64,000 nt of DNA from an uncultured Cycloclasticus sp. (lineage in GTDB: Bacteria > Pseudomonadota > Gammaproteobacteria > Methylococcales > Cycloclasticaceae), in contig CAJXTU010000008.1 in assembly GCA_913060865.1 (NCBI GenBank), positions 46,004-110,003 on the forward strand, in the 5' to 3' direction. The translations under genes were made by a program, and so were the position numbers. The notes beneath the pieces were generated by a model. That model was not told the DNA's origin. It did no database searches and saw only the letters and a list, made by a program, of their open reading frames with translations. This document shows positions 1 through 8,854 of this stretch, piece after piece. How positions within the stretch are numbered: the stretch's first letter is position 1; each line of letters starts with the position of its first letter.

Positions 1-335
1 GGTATAGGAATATCATATTTTTTACAGAACCGCGTGACGTTTTCTTTAGATTTATTAGAAAACTGAGTATCTAGAGAGGGTACAAGCCGAACCTCTGGCA
101 ATGCATTAGCAATCTCTCGAAAGGTTTCATAAGCTGTCGCGGGAACGTTGCCAATCAATACATCAATTTTTTTTGCTTTAACGTCATTAATAAAGCGCTG
201 TTTATCATTTTTCCAATGGTAAGTGACCGTCTCAATTTTATCTGGCCAACCTTTAAAATTAGATTTATTAAAAAATTGCATAACATAATCCATATACAGC
301 AAACCTAGCTTTGGACGTTTTTGTTTCTTAGTCAT
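1..335 (-). CDS. N-terminal part of a probable ATP-grasp ligase, cut by the window edge
   Basis: An open frame starts with ATG at 335 and runs off the left edge after about 111 codons (begins MTKKQKRPKLGLLYMDYV). It has the alpha/beta look of an ATP-grasp pre-domain. The last visible residues, around 'RFCKKYDIPIP', resemble the short helix and 'GIPxP' turn just before the ATP-binding core in RimK- and Ddl-type enzymes. Its start codon directly follows the TAA of the ATP-grasp gene upstream with no spacer, so the two are almost certainly co-translated. The catalytic core lies outside the window, so the ATP-grasp call is an inference from this motif and the neighbour. Confidence 0.5.
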   Translation of the reverse strand, partial: MTKKQKRPKLGLLYMDYVMQFFNKSNFKGWPDKIETVTYHWKNDKQRFINDVKAKKIDVLIGNVPATAYETFREIANALPEVRLVPSLDTQFSNKSKENVTRFCKKYDIPI

Positions 336-1244
336 TTATTTTCCTGTTACTCGTTTTTCTATCAGATTAACGATAGCATTGATTTTTTTGTCATTAAAAT
401 TCAGCCCAAGCTGTTCCTGATCGGGTGTTGCAAATGCAGGAATACCATTAACTTCCAAGACGACATACTGTTCTCGTTCTTGATCATAGATCATGTCGAC
501 ACCCGCTAATTCTAAGCCGGTTAATTTGGCGGCTTTTTTAGCCAAGCTGATGAGTTCGTCTGTTGGTTCACGCAATAACAAGGTACCACCACTGGTGATA
601 TTAGTTTTCCAGTCATCTGGTGGTGCTTTACGACCGTAACAACTGATAAATTCGCCGTCGACAATATCAACTCTGAAATCGGTGTTATCGTAATCAATAA
701 AACGTTCAACATAAAAATGCCGTAAATCAGTATGTTTTATAAAAGGTATCAGCATATCAAGGGCCGCATCATCTTCAATTTTAACTAACCCCATACCTCC
801 CCAACCATCGGTTGGCTTGTAAATAATTTTGCCTCCCCATTCTTTTAAAATCCTGCGCAGTGTATGAACATCGTTACGATGACATAACTCATATTCAGGC
901 GTTATGATGCCATTGCGTTGTAATAAATGAGCCGTTTTGAATTTATCTTCAGTTAAACTGAAGGAAGAATAGTTATTGATAATAGGAATATAGCGATCAA
1001 GTGTTTCATATAGATACAGTTGATATTGTGTTTGCTGACCGGCATTGTAAGTGAAGAATAAATCTAATTCCTCCATTATGATGCCGCCACAATAAGTAGA
1101 GCCATTGGTCGCCGTGGCATTTCTTAGGTTAAGGTCGGTTATAACTGATATATCTCGCTCTTGTAACTTGGCGATCATTGAGTTTTGAATAACATCACCA
1201 CCACCGTTTTGATACATCCACATTCCGATTCTATGTGTTGGCAT
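336..1244 (-). CDS. RimK-like ATP-grasp ligase
   Basis: A protein of about 302 aa. Visible ATP-grasp features, in order, are the lysine/glycine-rich loop 'IIYKPTDGWGGMGLVKI', the 'FYVERFID' strand, 'DFRVDIVDGEF', 'GVDMIYD' and the metal-binding 'VLEVNGIPAF'. Such enzymes use ATP to activate a carboxylate and join it to an amine, often adding amino acids to a peptide or cofactor; the substrate here is unknown. The start is placed at ATG 1244 because AGGA lies nine bases upstream; a longer TTG-started frame from 1274 has no such site. It is the first gene of a two-gene minus-strand unit with the partial gene 1-335, and is divergent from an M20 carboxypeptidase. It could be an alpha-glutamate-ligase-type enzyme. 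Confidence 0.75.
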   Translation of the reverse strand: MPTHRIGMWMYQNGGGDVIQNSMIAKLQERDISVITDLNLRNATATNGSTYCGGIIMEELDLFFTYNAGQQTQYQLYLYETLDRYIPIINNYSSFSLTEDKFKTAHLLQRNGIITPEYELCHRNDVHTLRRILKEWGGKIIYKPTDGWGGMGLVKIEDDAALDMLIPFIKHTDLRHFYVERFIDYDNTDFRVDIVDGEFISCYGRKAPPDDWKTNITSGGTLLLREPTDELISLAKKAAKLTGLELAGVDMIYDQEREQYVVLEVNGIPAFATPDQEQLGLNFNDKKINAIVNLIEKRVTGK

Positions 1245-1574
1245 GTTCTTTAATCCTAACATTAATGAAGTCAATCACTTCTCAAGCAATATTAATACCA
1301 AGTCTTTTATTGCTTGCAAAAGATACTCTAAAGTTCCTTTTGAATATACTGGTCGCACCATGTTAGGGCCTCTTTGCTGCAATCCAGGGCAGCAAAGGCG
1401 TTAAGGTCTAAAATTCATTTCTAGACGATTAAAAATACTATATATTGCTACGTAGTTCAGTTAACTTTAACTGATAACTTTTTCCGTTAGCTGTTTTTAC
1501 ACGTTATTGTGTTGACTCGATTTACTTAAATTTTAGGCCTTAGATAAGCCTTGATTTACACACTAGGTATTATT
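1245..1574. other. Divergent intergenic region between ATP-grasp and M20 genes
   Basis: About 330 bases without a convincing gene. It must hold the promoters of both divergent units. I see a perfect 7-bp inverted repeat at 1458-1473 (listed separately). A TTGACT at 1512-1517 could be a -35 element for the M20 gene, but no good -10 sits at the right distance. Confidence 0.5.
1458..1473. promoter_or_regulatory. Palindrome, candidate operator
   Basis: CAGTTAA-CT-TTAACTG is a perfect 7-bp inverted repeat with a 2-base centre. It lies roughly 100 bases upstream of the M20 start and about 210 bases upstream of the ATP-grasp start. The symmetry and intergenic position suit a dimeric repressor site. 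No regulator gene is visible next to it, so the role is inferred. Confidence 0.35.
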
Positions 1575-2690
1575 ATGAGTACTGGTATGGATTTTTCTGA
1601 ATTGGCGGACTTGATGAATATCAATTCATATACCAAAAATAAGCAAGGTGTTGATCAAAGCGGTTTGTTGTTTCAGCAATGGATGGAAGATATTGGATAC
1701 GATACGCGTACTTATCAGCGAGAAACAATAGGTAATCATCTGCTATTCACCTCCGCTAAATCAGCGGGTAAAAAACTGCTGTTGTTGGGTCATTTAGATA
1801 CGGTTTTTCCACCCATGAGTTTTGAAACCTTCAGCGAGGATGACCAGTGGATCTATGGGCCAGGTGCTTGCGATATCAAAGGCGGCAATTACGTTGCGCT
1901 ATGCGCATTAAGAGCGGTCAAGGCATCTTCTGGTAGCATTGGTAATATCGACATGCTATTGGTTAGCGATGAAGAAACAGGCAGTGATGACTCCAAGCTT
2001 ATTAGTCATGAACTCGCCAAGGATTATGACTACGTGATGGTGTTTGAAGCCGCAGGTAAAAATAATGAACTGGTCATTGGGCGTAAAGGGGTTGGTACCT
2101 TTTTTATTGATATTGAAGGAAAAGCTGCACATGCGGGTAATCATTATATTGATGGGGTTAATGCCAACTTAGAAGCCGCACATAAATGCATTCAGTTAAC
2201 CGCACTGACTCAGTTAGACAAAGGTACAACCATTAACGTTGGCAAAATGGAAGGTGGTATTGGTGCAAATACAATCTCGCCCCATGCCCGTTTGATTGTT
2301 GAAATGCGCTACACCGACGCTACAGAAAGAGATCGAGTGCTTGACGCAATACATTCAATCGTTCACTCCCATGAGATTGAAGGTATTGAAGCGACATTGT
2401 CGGGGGGGATTCAACGAGATGTGATGCAGCCCAATAATGAACAGTTGGTTTTTTTGCGGGAGTTAGAATCCATTACCGGCGAACCATTTTTAACTGAACA
2501 ACGTGGTGGTGTTAGCGATGCCAATATTTTCGCTGCCAAAGGTTGTGTGACCTTAGATGGATTTGGCCCTTTTGGAGACGGAGACCATACCATCCATGAA
2601 CGCGCCAGCAAACATAGTTTTATGCTTCGTGTTGAACAAGTGACAAAGATTTTATCTTATTACAATCAAGGCCTAATGACAGAAGCTTGA
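1575..2690 (+). CDS. M20-family metallocarboxypeptidase, CPG2-like
   Basis: A dizinc exopeptidase of about 371 aa in the ArgE/DapE/carboxypeptidase G2 superfamily. The metal and catalytic motifs are present in order: 'LLGHLDTVF' (H and D ligands), 'GPGACDIKGGN' (bridging Asp), 'SDEETGSDDS' (catalytic and ligand Glu), 'VFEAAGKN', the lid-domain motif 'KAAHAGNHYIDGVNANLEA', and near the C-terminus 'FGDGDHTIHE' (last His ligand). The spacing and the 'GKAAHAG' region resemble glutamate carboxypeptidase G2, which removes C-terminal glutamate from folates or peptides. The start is set at ATG 1575, seven bases after AGG; an in-frame TTG at 1551 is less likely. It is divergent from an ATP-grasp ligase, so the enzymes could make and break the same kind of amide bond; that is inference. 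Confidence 0.85.
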   Translation: MSTGMDFSELADLMNINSYTKNKQGVDQSGLLFQQWMEDIGYDTRTYQRETIGNHLLFTSAKSAGKKLLLLGHLDTVFPPMSFETFSEDDQWIYGPGACDIKGGNYVALCALRAVKASSGSIGNIDMLLVSDEETGSDDSKLISHELAKDYDYVMVFEAAGKNNELVIGRKGVGTFFIDIEGKAAHAGNHYIDGVNANLEAAHKCIQLTALTQLDKGTTINVGKMEGGIGANTISPHARLIVEMRYTDATERDRVLDAIHSIVHSHEIEGIEATLSGGIQRDVMQPNNEQLVFLRELESITGEPFLTEQRGGVSDANIFAAKGCVTLDGFGPFGDGDHTIHERASKHSFMLRVEQVTKILSYYNQGLMTEA

Positions 2691-3165
2691 AATCCAATAA
2701 TAAATTTATCTGCAACGATGACCGATAAGGTAGTTTGTTGTAAGTAATTAATGCTGGCAGCTCATTTTTACTTCGGTGATTTGACGTGATCAATTGAGAA
2801 GTGGTTCCTTTTCCTATCCAACAATTCACTTCTATATCTGGAAGCTTCCCTTCTTCTCGCTCAATAACATGAGCCTCACAGAAAGCATTTATTAGGTTCT
2901 GTAGTGATTTTTCAAAAAACAAGGCTCTAGCACCATGAATTGATTTTTCTTATATCGCCCTGTGAACTTCAGAAACAAGATGATGCCGAACCAATTCTGC
3001 AATTTGATCAGCTGAAAGACCCAAATCTCGCAATGTTTTAATTGCTTCAGGGGCTATTCTTTTTCCTGACTTAATTACCCTCTCTTAGGCTCAAACTTTG
3101 ATTTTATCTTCTACATCATCTCCGTATAGTCGAGACAAAATAACAGTTTTTAGTGGATTTTTTTA
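2620..3165 (-). pseudogene. Decayed gene of unknown function with three in-frame stops
   Basis: One reading frame on the minus strand keeps protein-like composition over about 540 bases but is broken by TGA and TAA near 3090 and another TAA near 2954. The pieces read through 'ILSRLYGDDVEDKIKV', then 'IAPEAIKTLRDLGLSADQIA' (helical, somewhat HTH-like), then 'HGARALFFEKSLQNLINAF' and on to 'NELPALITYNKLPYR'. The longest intact piece is 100 codons (2922 to 2620) and overlaps the 3' end of the M20 gene on the other strand, so it is not a likely gene on its own. No family is recognised. Decay of a former accessory gene is the simplest reading. Confidence 0.45.
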
Positions 3166-3519
<354 letters not shown>

Positions 3520-3532
3520 ATGTAATGAATGG

Positions 3533-3886
3533 TTATTTGAGAATTTCTAGAATTTCTTCTAATTCAGCTTTGATTTGTTGAATTTCAATCTTTGTCTGTG
3601 ATGTGTCTTTTTGTGTGCCTTCACCTGTAAGATGTGAACGTGCACCACCGATGGTATAACCATCTTCATACAGTAAACCACGAATTTGCCTTATTAATAC
3701 AACATCTTGACGTTGGTAGTAACGCCTATTACCACGACGCTTAACAGGTTCCAGTTGGGTAAACTCTTGCTCCCAGTACCTTAAAACGTGAGGTTTGACC
3801 GCGCACAATTCACTGACTTCACCAATAGTGAAATATCGTTTCGCCGGGATAGCCGGCAACTCGTTGTTATGACTGGCTTCCAGCAT
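3533..3886 (-). CDS. MerR-family transcriptional regulator
   Basis: 117 aa. An N-terminal winged helix of the MerR type is clear: '[26 protein letters not shown]' is split here as '[11 protein letters not shown]' and 'VLRYWEQEF', followed by '[13 protein letters not shown]' and '[19 protein letters not shown]'. A short C-terminal coiled region (about 90-117) replaces an effector domain, and I see no metal-binding cysteine cluster. A small MerR protein directly after ihfA is a conserved gammaproteobacterial arrangement, though its regulon is not established from sequence. It overlaps the end of ihfA by 20 bases, implying translational coupling, and is followed by tRNA-Pro. Confidence 0.9.
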   Translation of the reverse strand: MLEASHNNELPAIPAKRYFTIGEVSELCAVKPHVLRYWEQEFTQLEPVKRRGNRRYYQRQDVVLIRQIRGLLYEDGYTIGGARSHLTGEGTQKDTSQTKIEIQQIKAELEEILEILK

Positions 3887-4166
3887 ACGCTTCTACTCGA
3901 TCTTTTAGTTTTTGCCCTGCTCTAAGTGTCACGACTCTTCTGGCAGAAATTGATACGTCTTCGCCTGTCTTTGGATTTCGACCAGGCCGTGCTTCTTTAT
4001 CTTTTAATTCAAAATTTCCAAATCCAGAAATTTTGACTTGTTCACCCTTTTCTAAAGAGTTTTTTATTGCTTCGAACATTTGCTCTACAATCTCTTTGGC
4101 TTCGCGCTTATTGAGACCTAATTCGTCAAATAGTTGTTCTGTTAAATCAGCTTTTGTTAATGACAT
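3867..4166 (-). CDS. ihfA: Integration host factor subunit alpha
   Basis: 99 aa, the normal length for IHF-alpha. It starts '[20 protein letters not shown]' and carries the DNABII signature around '[21 protein letters not shown]', with 'GFGNF' and the proline-tipped arm '[12 protein letters not shown]' that inserts in the minor groove. IHF pairs alpha with beta, bends DNA sharply, and helps sigma-54 promoters, recombination and replication. It lies three bases after pheT, as in E. coli where ihfA follows pheST. The end overlaps the MerR gene. Confidence 0.97.
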   Translation of the reverse strand: MSLTKADLTEQLFDELGLNKREAKEIVEQMFEAIKNSLEKGEQVKISGFGNFELKDKEARPGRNPKTGEDVSISARRVVTLRAGQKLKDRVEAYAGSQS

Positions 4167-4169
4167 TAT

Positions 4170-6548
4170 TTATTCTCTTAGCTGAGCATCAAATAGATTT
4201 TTAATATTTTTAAGTAACTCACCAATGAGCTCTTCAATATCTTGTTCGGCTAGTGTCTTAGATTTATCCTGTAAAATCAAGCCTAAAGCGACACTTTTTC
4301 TACCACTTTCTACACCTTTACCCTGGTAGACATCAAACACAACGACGTCACTTACAAGGTCATATGTACTGTAAATATAGCTGACTATTTCATTTACAGG
4401 GAAGTTTTCTTCTACTATAAGTGCTAAGTCACGTCTTACCGGCGGGTATTTAGTAATCGCCTGAAATTCTGGAATATGCCTTGTTTGAATGAGCGACTGC
4501 TTTAGCTCTGCTAGGTAGACTGGTTTCTTTATATCAAATTCGCTCTCTAAAGCCGGATGAAGCAAGCCAATATAACCCACCTGCTCACCATCTTTATTAA
4601 GCAACTGTGCCGTTTGTCCTGGATGTAACGCATCATGTACGGCTGATTTAAATTGATAGTCTGCCGCCATATTATTCACTGCCAATATCGCTTCTATATC
4701 GTGTTTTAAATCATAAAAGTCGATAGCTCTAGATGGTTCACCCCATTGTTCTGGTTGGGCTTGGCCTGTTACCAATAATGACAGCACTTGCTCTTGAACC
4801 AACTGGCCTTTTTCAACTGTAAATTTCAGGCCTGTTTCGAAAAAACGAACCGTTTCTTCGTTACGCTTGTTATTAGCATCCATTGCTTTAAGTAGACCAG
4901 CCCACAGGGTGGTACGCATAACTGCCAAATCGGACGATATGGGGTTCTGCAACGGATACAACTCATCATTAGGCGTTAACTTTTTAAGCGCTGCTTCGTC
5001 AGTAAAGCTATATGTAATCGCTTCTTGATAACCTAAATCTACTAGCAAATCTTTAATTCTATCAAGTGGTTGTATTTTCTCTTCAATGGCAGCTAACGAA
5101 GCAGAAACATTTAGACTGTTTTGTGGCAAATTATCATAACCGTAGAGGCGCGCCACCTCTTCAATCAAATCGGCTTCTATAGCAATATCAAACCGATAAC
5201 TTGGAGCCGTGACAAGCCACTCATCAGCCATTTTCTCAAGCCCCATACCTAAGCTCGTAAAATACGATTCCACGGTAGCCTCCTCCAGCTCAATACCTAG
5301 AACACGCTGAATTCTTTCAAATCTAAAGCTCACCTGATTGTTAACAGGCATTGTCTTAACAGATGTTGCATCGGTGATTGAACCAACCTGACCTCCAGCA
5401 ATACCCACTAACAACTCAGTGGCACGATCAATAGCGCGGTAACAAAGTTCTGGGTCTACGCCTCTTTCAAAACGATGCGAAGAGTCGGTATGTAAACCAA
5501 ACTGTCTAGATTTGCCTGCAATAGAGATTGGTGTAAAAAAAGCACATTCTAAAAATATATCGGTGGTTTCATCATTAACCGCTGAGGCTTGACCACCCAT
5601 CACACCCGCAAAAGCCAGTGCTCTTTTTTGATCGGCGATGACCAACACGCTCTCATCCAATGTAATTGTTTGCTCGTTTAAAAGCTCTAACGACTCACCA
5701 GCCCGCCCGCGCCGAACAACAATATCACCTTCAATTTTATTTAAATCAAACGCATGTAGTGGCTGACCTAACTCTAACAAGACATAATTAGTCACATCGA
5801 CAAGGGGGCCTAGGCTGCGTTGACCGCAACGTCTAAGTTTTTCCTGCATCCAAATAGGTGTCGTCGCTGAACGGTCTAATCCTTTAATAATGCGACCTAA
5901 GTAACGTGGGCAATCGTCTGGCGCCTCTACCACTACCTGTTTAATATCCTCAGTAGTCACATCAATAACAGCTGGTTTTACACCATTAAAAGGTTGATTA
6001 GTAAAACAAGAAATTTCACGTGCAACACCTTCTATACTTAAACAATCGGCACGATTTGGTGTTAAATCAACTTCAATGATTGTATCGTCAAGTTGTAAGT
6101 ACTCTCTAATATCAACGCCAACAGGCGCGTCACTAGGCAACTCCATTAAGCCATCTGCTGAGTCGGCCAGACCAAGCTCTTCCTCAGAGCACAACATGCC
6201 ATTAGATGGTTCTCCGCGCAATTTAGACGGTTTGATGTTGAAATTCCCAGGCAAAACAGCGCCTATTGTTGCAACAGGGATACGTAAGGCTACGCGAACA
6301 TTACTCGCTCCACATACGATATCTAATGGCTCTGTGTCACCAACTGAAACTTTACAAAGACGTAATTTATCGGCGTTAGGGTGCGGGGCTACGGATAAAA
6401 CCTCACCAACAACAACACCTGTAAACTCTGCCGCCGCAGCATTGACTGAATCAACCTCTAATCCAGCCATTGTCAATTTTTCAGTTAAACGTTCGGTTGG
6501 AATTGCGTAGTCTACAAATTCCTTAAGCCATGCTTCATTTACTAACAT
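4170..6548 (-). CDS. pheT: Phenylalanine--tRNA ligase beta subunit
   Basis: 792 aa, the full length for bacterial PheT. Domains in order are an N-terminal tRNA-binding OB fold (about 40-150, 'GEVLSVAPHPNADKLRLCKV'), the B3/B4 editing domain (about 210-385), the B5 domain, the catalytic-like core, and the C-terminal FDX-ACB anticodon-binding domain ('ITKYPPVRRDLALIVEE' at about 700 onward). It forms an alpha2-beta2 tetramer with PheS, supplying tRNA binding and hydrolysis of mischarged Tyr-tRNA(Phe). It follows pheS by 20 bases and precedes ihfA by three, so the three are one transcription unit. Confidence 0.98.
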   Translation of the reverse strand: MLVNEAWLKEFVDYAIPTERLTEKLTMAGLEVDSVNAAAAEFTGVVVGEVLSVAPHPNADKLRLCKVSVGDTEPLDIVCGASNVRVALRIPVATIGAVLPGNFNIKPSKLRGEPSNGMLCSEEELGLADSADGLMELPSDAPVGVDIREYLQLDDTIIEVDLTPNRADCLSIEGVAREISCFTNQPFNGVKPAVIDVTTEDIKQVVVEAPDDCPRYLGRIIKGLDRSATTPIWMQEKLRRCGQRSLGPLVDVTNYVLLELGQPLHAFDLNKIEGDIVVRRGRAGESLELLNEQTITLDESVLVIADQKRALAFAGVMGGQASAVNDETTDIFLECAFFTPISIAGKSRQFGLHTDSSHRFERGVDPELCYRAIDRATELLVGIAGGQVGSITDATSVKTMPVNNQVSFRFERIQRVLGIELEEATVESYFTSLGMGLEKMADEWLVTAPSYRFDIAIEADLIEEVARLYGYDNLPQNSLNVSASLAAIEEKIQPLDRIKDLLVDLGYQEAITYSFTDEAALKKLTPNDELYPLQNPISSDLAVMRTTLWAGLLKAMDANNKRNEETVRFFETGLKFTVEKGQLVQEQVLSLLVTGQAQPEQWGEPSRAIDFYDLKHDIEAILAVNNMAADYQFKSAVHDALHPGQTAQLLNKDGEQVGYIGLLHPALESEFDIKKPVYLAELKQSLIQTRHIPEFQAITKYPPVRRDLALIVEENFPVNEIVSYIYSTYDLVSDVVVFDVYQGKGVESGRKSVALGLILQDKSKTLAEQDIEELIGELLKNIKNLFDAQLRE

Positions 6549-6568
6549 TTATAAATCCTTCTCTCAGC

Positions 6569-7600
<1,032 letters not shown>

Positions 7601-7621
7601 TTATTTAGTCCCAATAAATAA

Positions 7622-7645
7622 GGGAAAGGCCAACAGACCTTTCCC
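7622..7645 (-). terminator. Hairpin between rplT and pheS
   Basis: On the minus strand GGGAAAGG and CCTTTCCC form a perfect 8-bp stem with an 8-base loop, followed by the T-rich TTATTTATT. The U-tract is interrupted, so it may be a partial terminator or attenuator controlling read-through into pheST. Confidence 0.6.
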
Positions 7646-7720
7646 TCACGACTCACTATCAGTTTGTAGTAATTGCAATTGCAAATACCTGAGTAATATT
7701 ATTTACTCAAACACAGTTTT

Positions 7721-8074
7721 CTACAGATTTGATTTCGCAGTCGCTACCAATTGCGAAAATGCATCTTTATCAAATACAGCAAGATCTGCTAATACTTTTC
7801 TATCCAAACCGATAGATGCTTTTTTAAGGCCATTCATAAAGCGACTATACGATAAACCACAACTACGAGCGCCAGCATTAATACGAGCAATCCACAATGC
7901 ACGGAATTGACGTTTCCTTTGGCGACGATCTCGGTAAGCATATTGACCAGCTTTAATAACTGCTTGTTTAGCAACACGGTATATACGGCTACGCGCTCCG
8001 TAATAACCTTTTGCTTGCTTTAATACTTTTTTGTGTCGTGCTCTTGCAACAACACCGCGTTTAACTCTAGGCAT
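7721..8074 (-). CDS. rplT: 50S ribosomal protein L20
   Basis: 117 aa, the usual L20 length. It starts '[20 protein letters not shown]' and has the conserved '[19 protein letters not shown]' and '[20 protein letters not shown]' segments. The basic N-terminal extension threads into 23S rRNA; the globular half is needed for early 50S assembly. L20 also represses rpmI-rplT translation in E. coli. It lies 24 bases after rpmI in the standard infC-rpmI-rplT operon. Confidence 0.98.
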   Translation of the reverse strand: MPRVKRGVVARARHKKVLKQAKGYYGARSRIYRVAKQAVIKAGQYAYRDRRQRKRQFRALWIARINAGARSCGLSYSRFMNGLKKASIGLDRKVLADLAVFDKDAFSQLVATAKSNL

Positions 8075-8098
8075 TTCTAATCCTCAATAAATCTTAAA

Positions 8099-8296
8099 TT
8101 AACTATAAGGCAACATACGTGTCACACTTTTAACATCATTAGCGTGAATCAATGATGCTTTACGTAGTTGACGTTTACGTTTAGTGGTTTTTTTGGTCAA
8201 TATGTGGCGCAAGTGAGCTTGCTTACATTTAAAAGCACCCGTACCCGTTTTCTTAAAACGTTTGGATGCTCCGCTGTTTGACTTCATCTTTGGCAT
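8099..8296 (-). CDS. rpmI: 50S ribosomal protein L35
   Basis: 65 aa, very basic, starting '[20 protein letters not shown]' and containing '[20 protein letters not shown]', the L35 signature. It belongs to the large ribosomal subunit. It sits 12 bases after infC and 24 bases before rplT, the conserved order. Confidence 0.98.
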   Translation of the reverse strand: MPKMKSNSGASKRFKKTGTGAFKCKQAHLRHILTKKTTKRKRQLRKASLIHANDVKSVTRMLPYS

Positions 8297-8308
8297 TACT
8301 TAACTCCG

Positions 8309-8827
8309 TTAATTAATTTTTCTTGGCGCCATAACCATAACCATCTGGCGACCTTCAAACTTTGGCCGTTGCTCGACCACTGCTAACTCATCTAAATCTT
8401 TTTCTACACGTTGTAACAGCTCCATACCCAGCTCTCTATGAGCCATTTCTCTGCCACGAAACCTGACGGTGATTTTGGTTTTATCGCCGTTTTCTAAAAA
8501 CGAGCGCAAATTACGTAATTTCACGTTGTAATCACCAATATCTGTTCCAGGCCGGAACTTAATCTCCTTAACCTGGATATTCTTTTGCTTCTTTCTTGAT
8601 GCTTGTAATTTCTTACTGGCTTCAAATTTAAACTTACCGTAGTCCATTATTTTACAGACTGGCGGCTTAGCTGTCGGCGAGACTTCAACTAAGTCTAAAT
8701 CTACTTCAGCAGCCATGCTCATAGCTTTTTCTAACGTGACAACACCAACTTTTTCACCTTCGTGATCAATAAGCCTCAGGGTTGGTATTGTTATATCTTC
8801 GTTTATTCTTACTTTTTTTGTTGCGAT
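8309..8827 (-). CDS. infC: Translation initiation factor IF-3, with AUC start codon
   Basis: IF-3 binds the 30S subunit, prevents premature 50S joining and rejects non-standard start codons. A conventional ATG start at 8722 would give only 137 aa and would cut off most of the N-terminal domain. Reading on upstream in the same frame restores 35 residues ([15 protein letters not shown] and beyond) that match the IF-3 N-domain, back to ATC at 8827-8825. A strong GGAG (8839-8836) lies eight bases before it, and no ATG, GTG or TTG occurs in frame at that distance. The result is 172 aa, close to the 180 of E. coli IF-3. E. coli infC uses AUU and is autoregulated through it; an AUC here would serve the same logic. 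The C-domain shows '[20 protein letters not shown]' and '[20 protein letters not shown]'. Confidence 0.93.
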   Translation of the reverse strand: MATKKVRINEDITIPTLRLIDHEGEKVGVVTLEKAMSMAAEVDLDLVEVSPTAKPPVCKIMDYGKFKFEASKKLQASRKKQKNIQVKEIKFRPGTDIGDYNVKLRNLRSFLENGDKTKITVRFRGREMAHRELGMELLQRVEKDLDELAVVEQRPKFEGRQMVMVMAPRKIN

Positions 8828-8854
8828 TTTACAATCTCCAAAATATAAAAAACC

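Noticed and set aside
321..509. A 62-codon plus-strand frame at the left end
   Set aside because: It is antisense to the ATP-grasp gene pair, with no ribosome site and unlikely composition.
6076..6510. A 144-codon frame opposite pheT, and similar long antisense frames
   Set aside because: They lie wholly inside well-identified genes and follow from the codon bias of the real gene.
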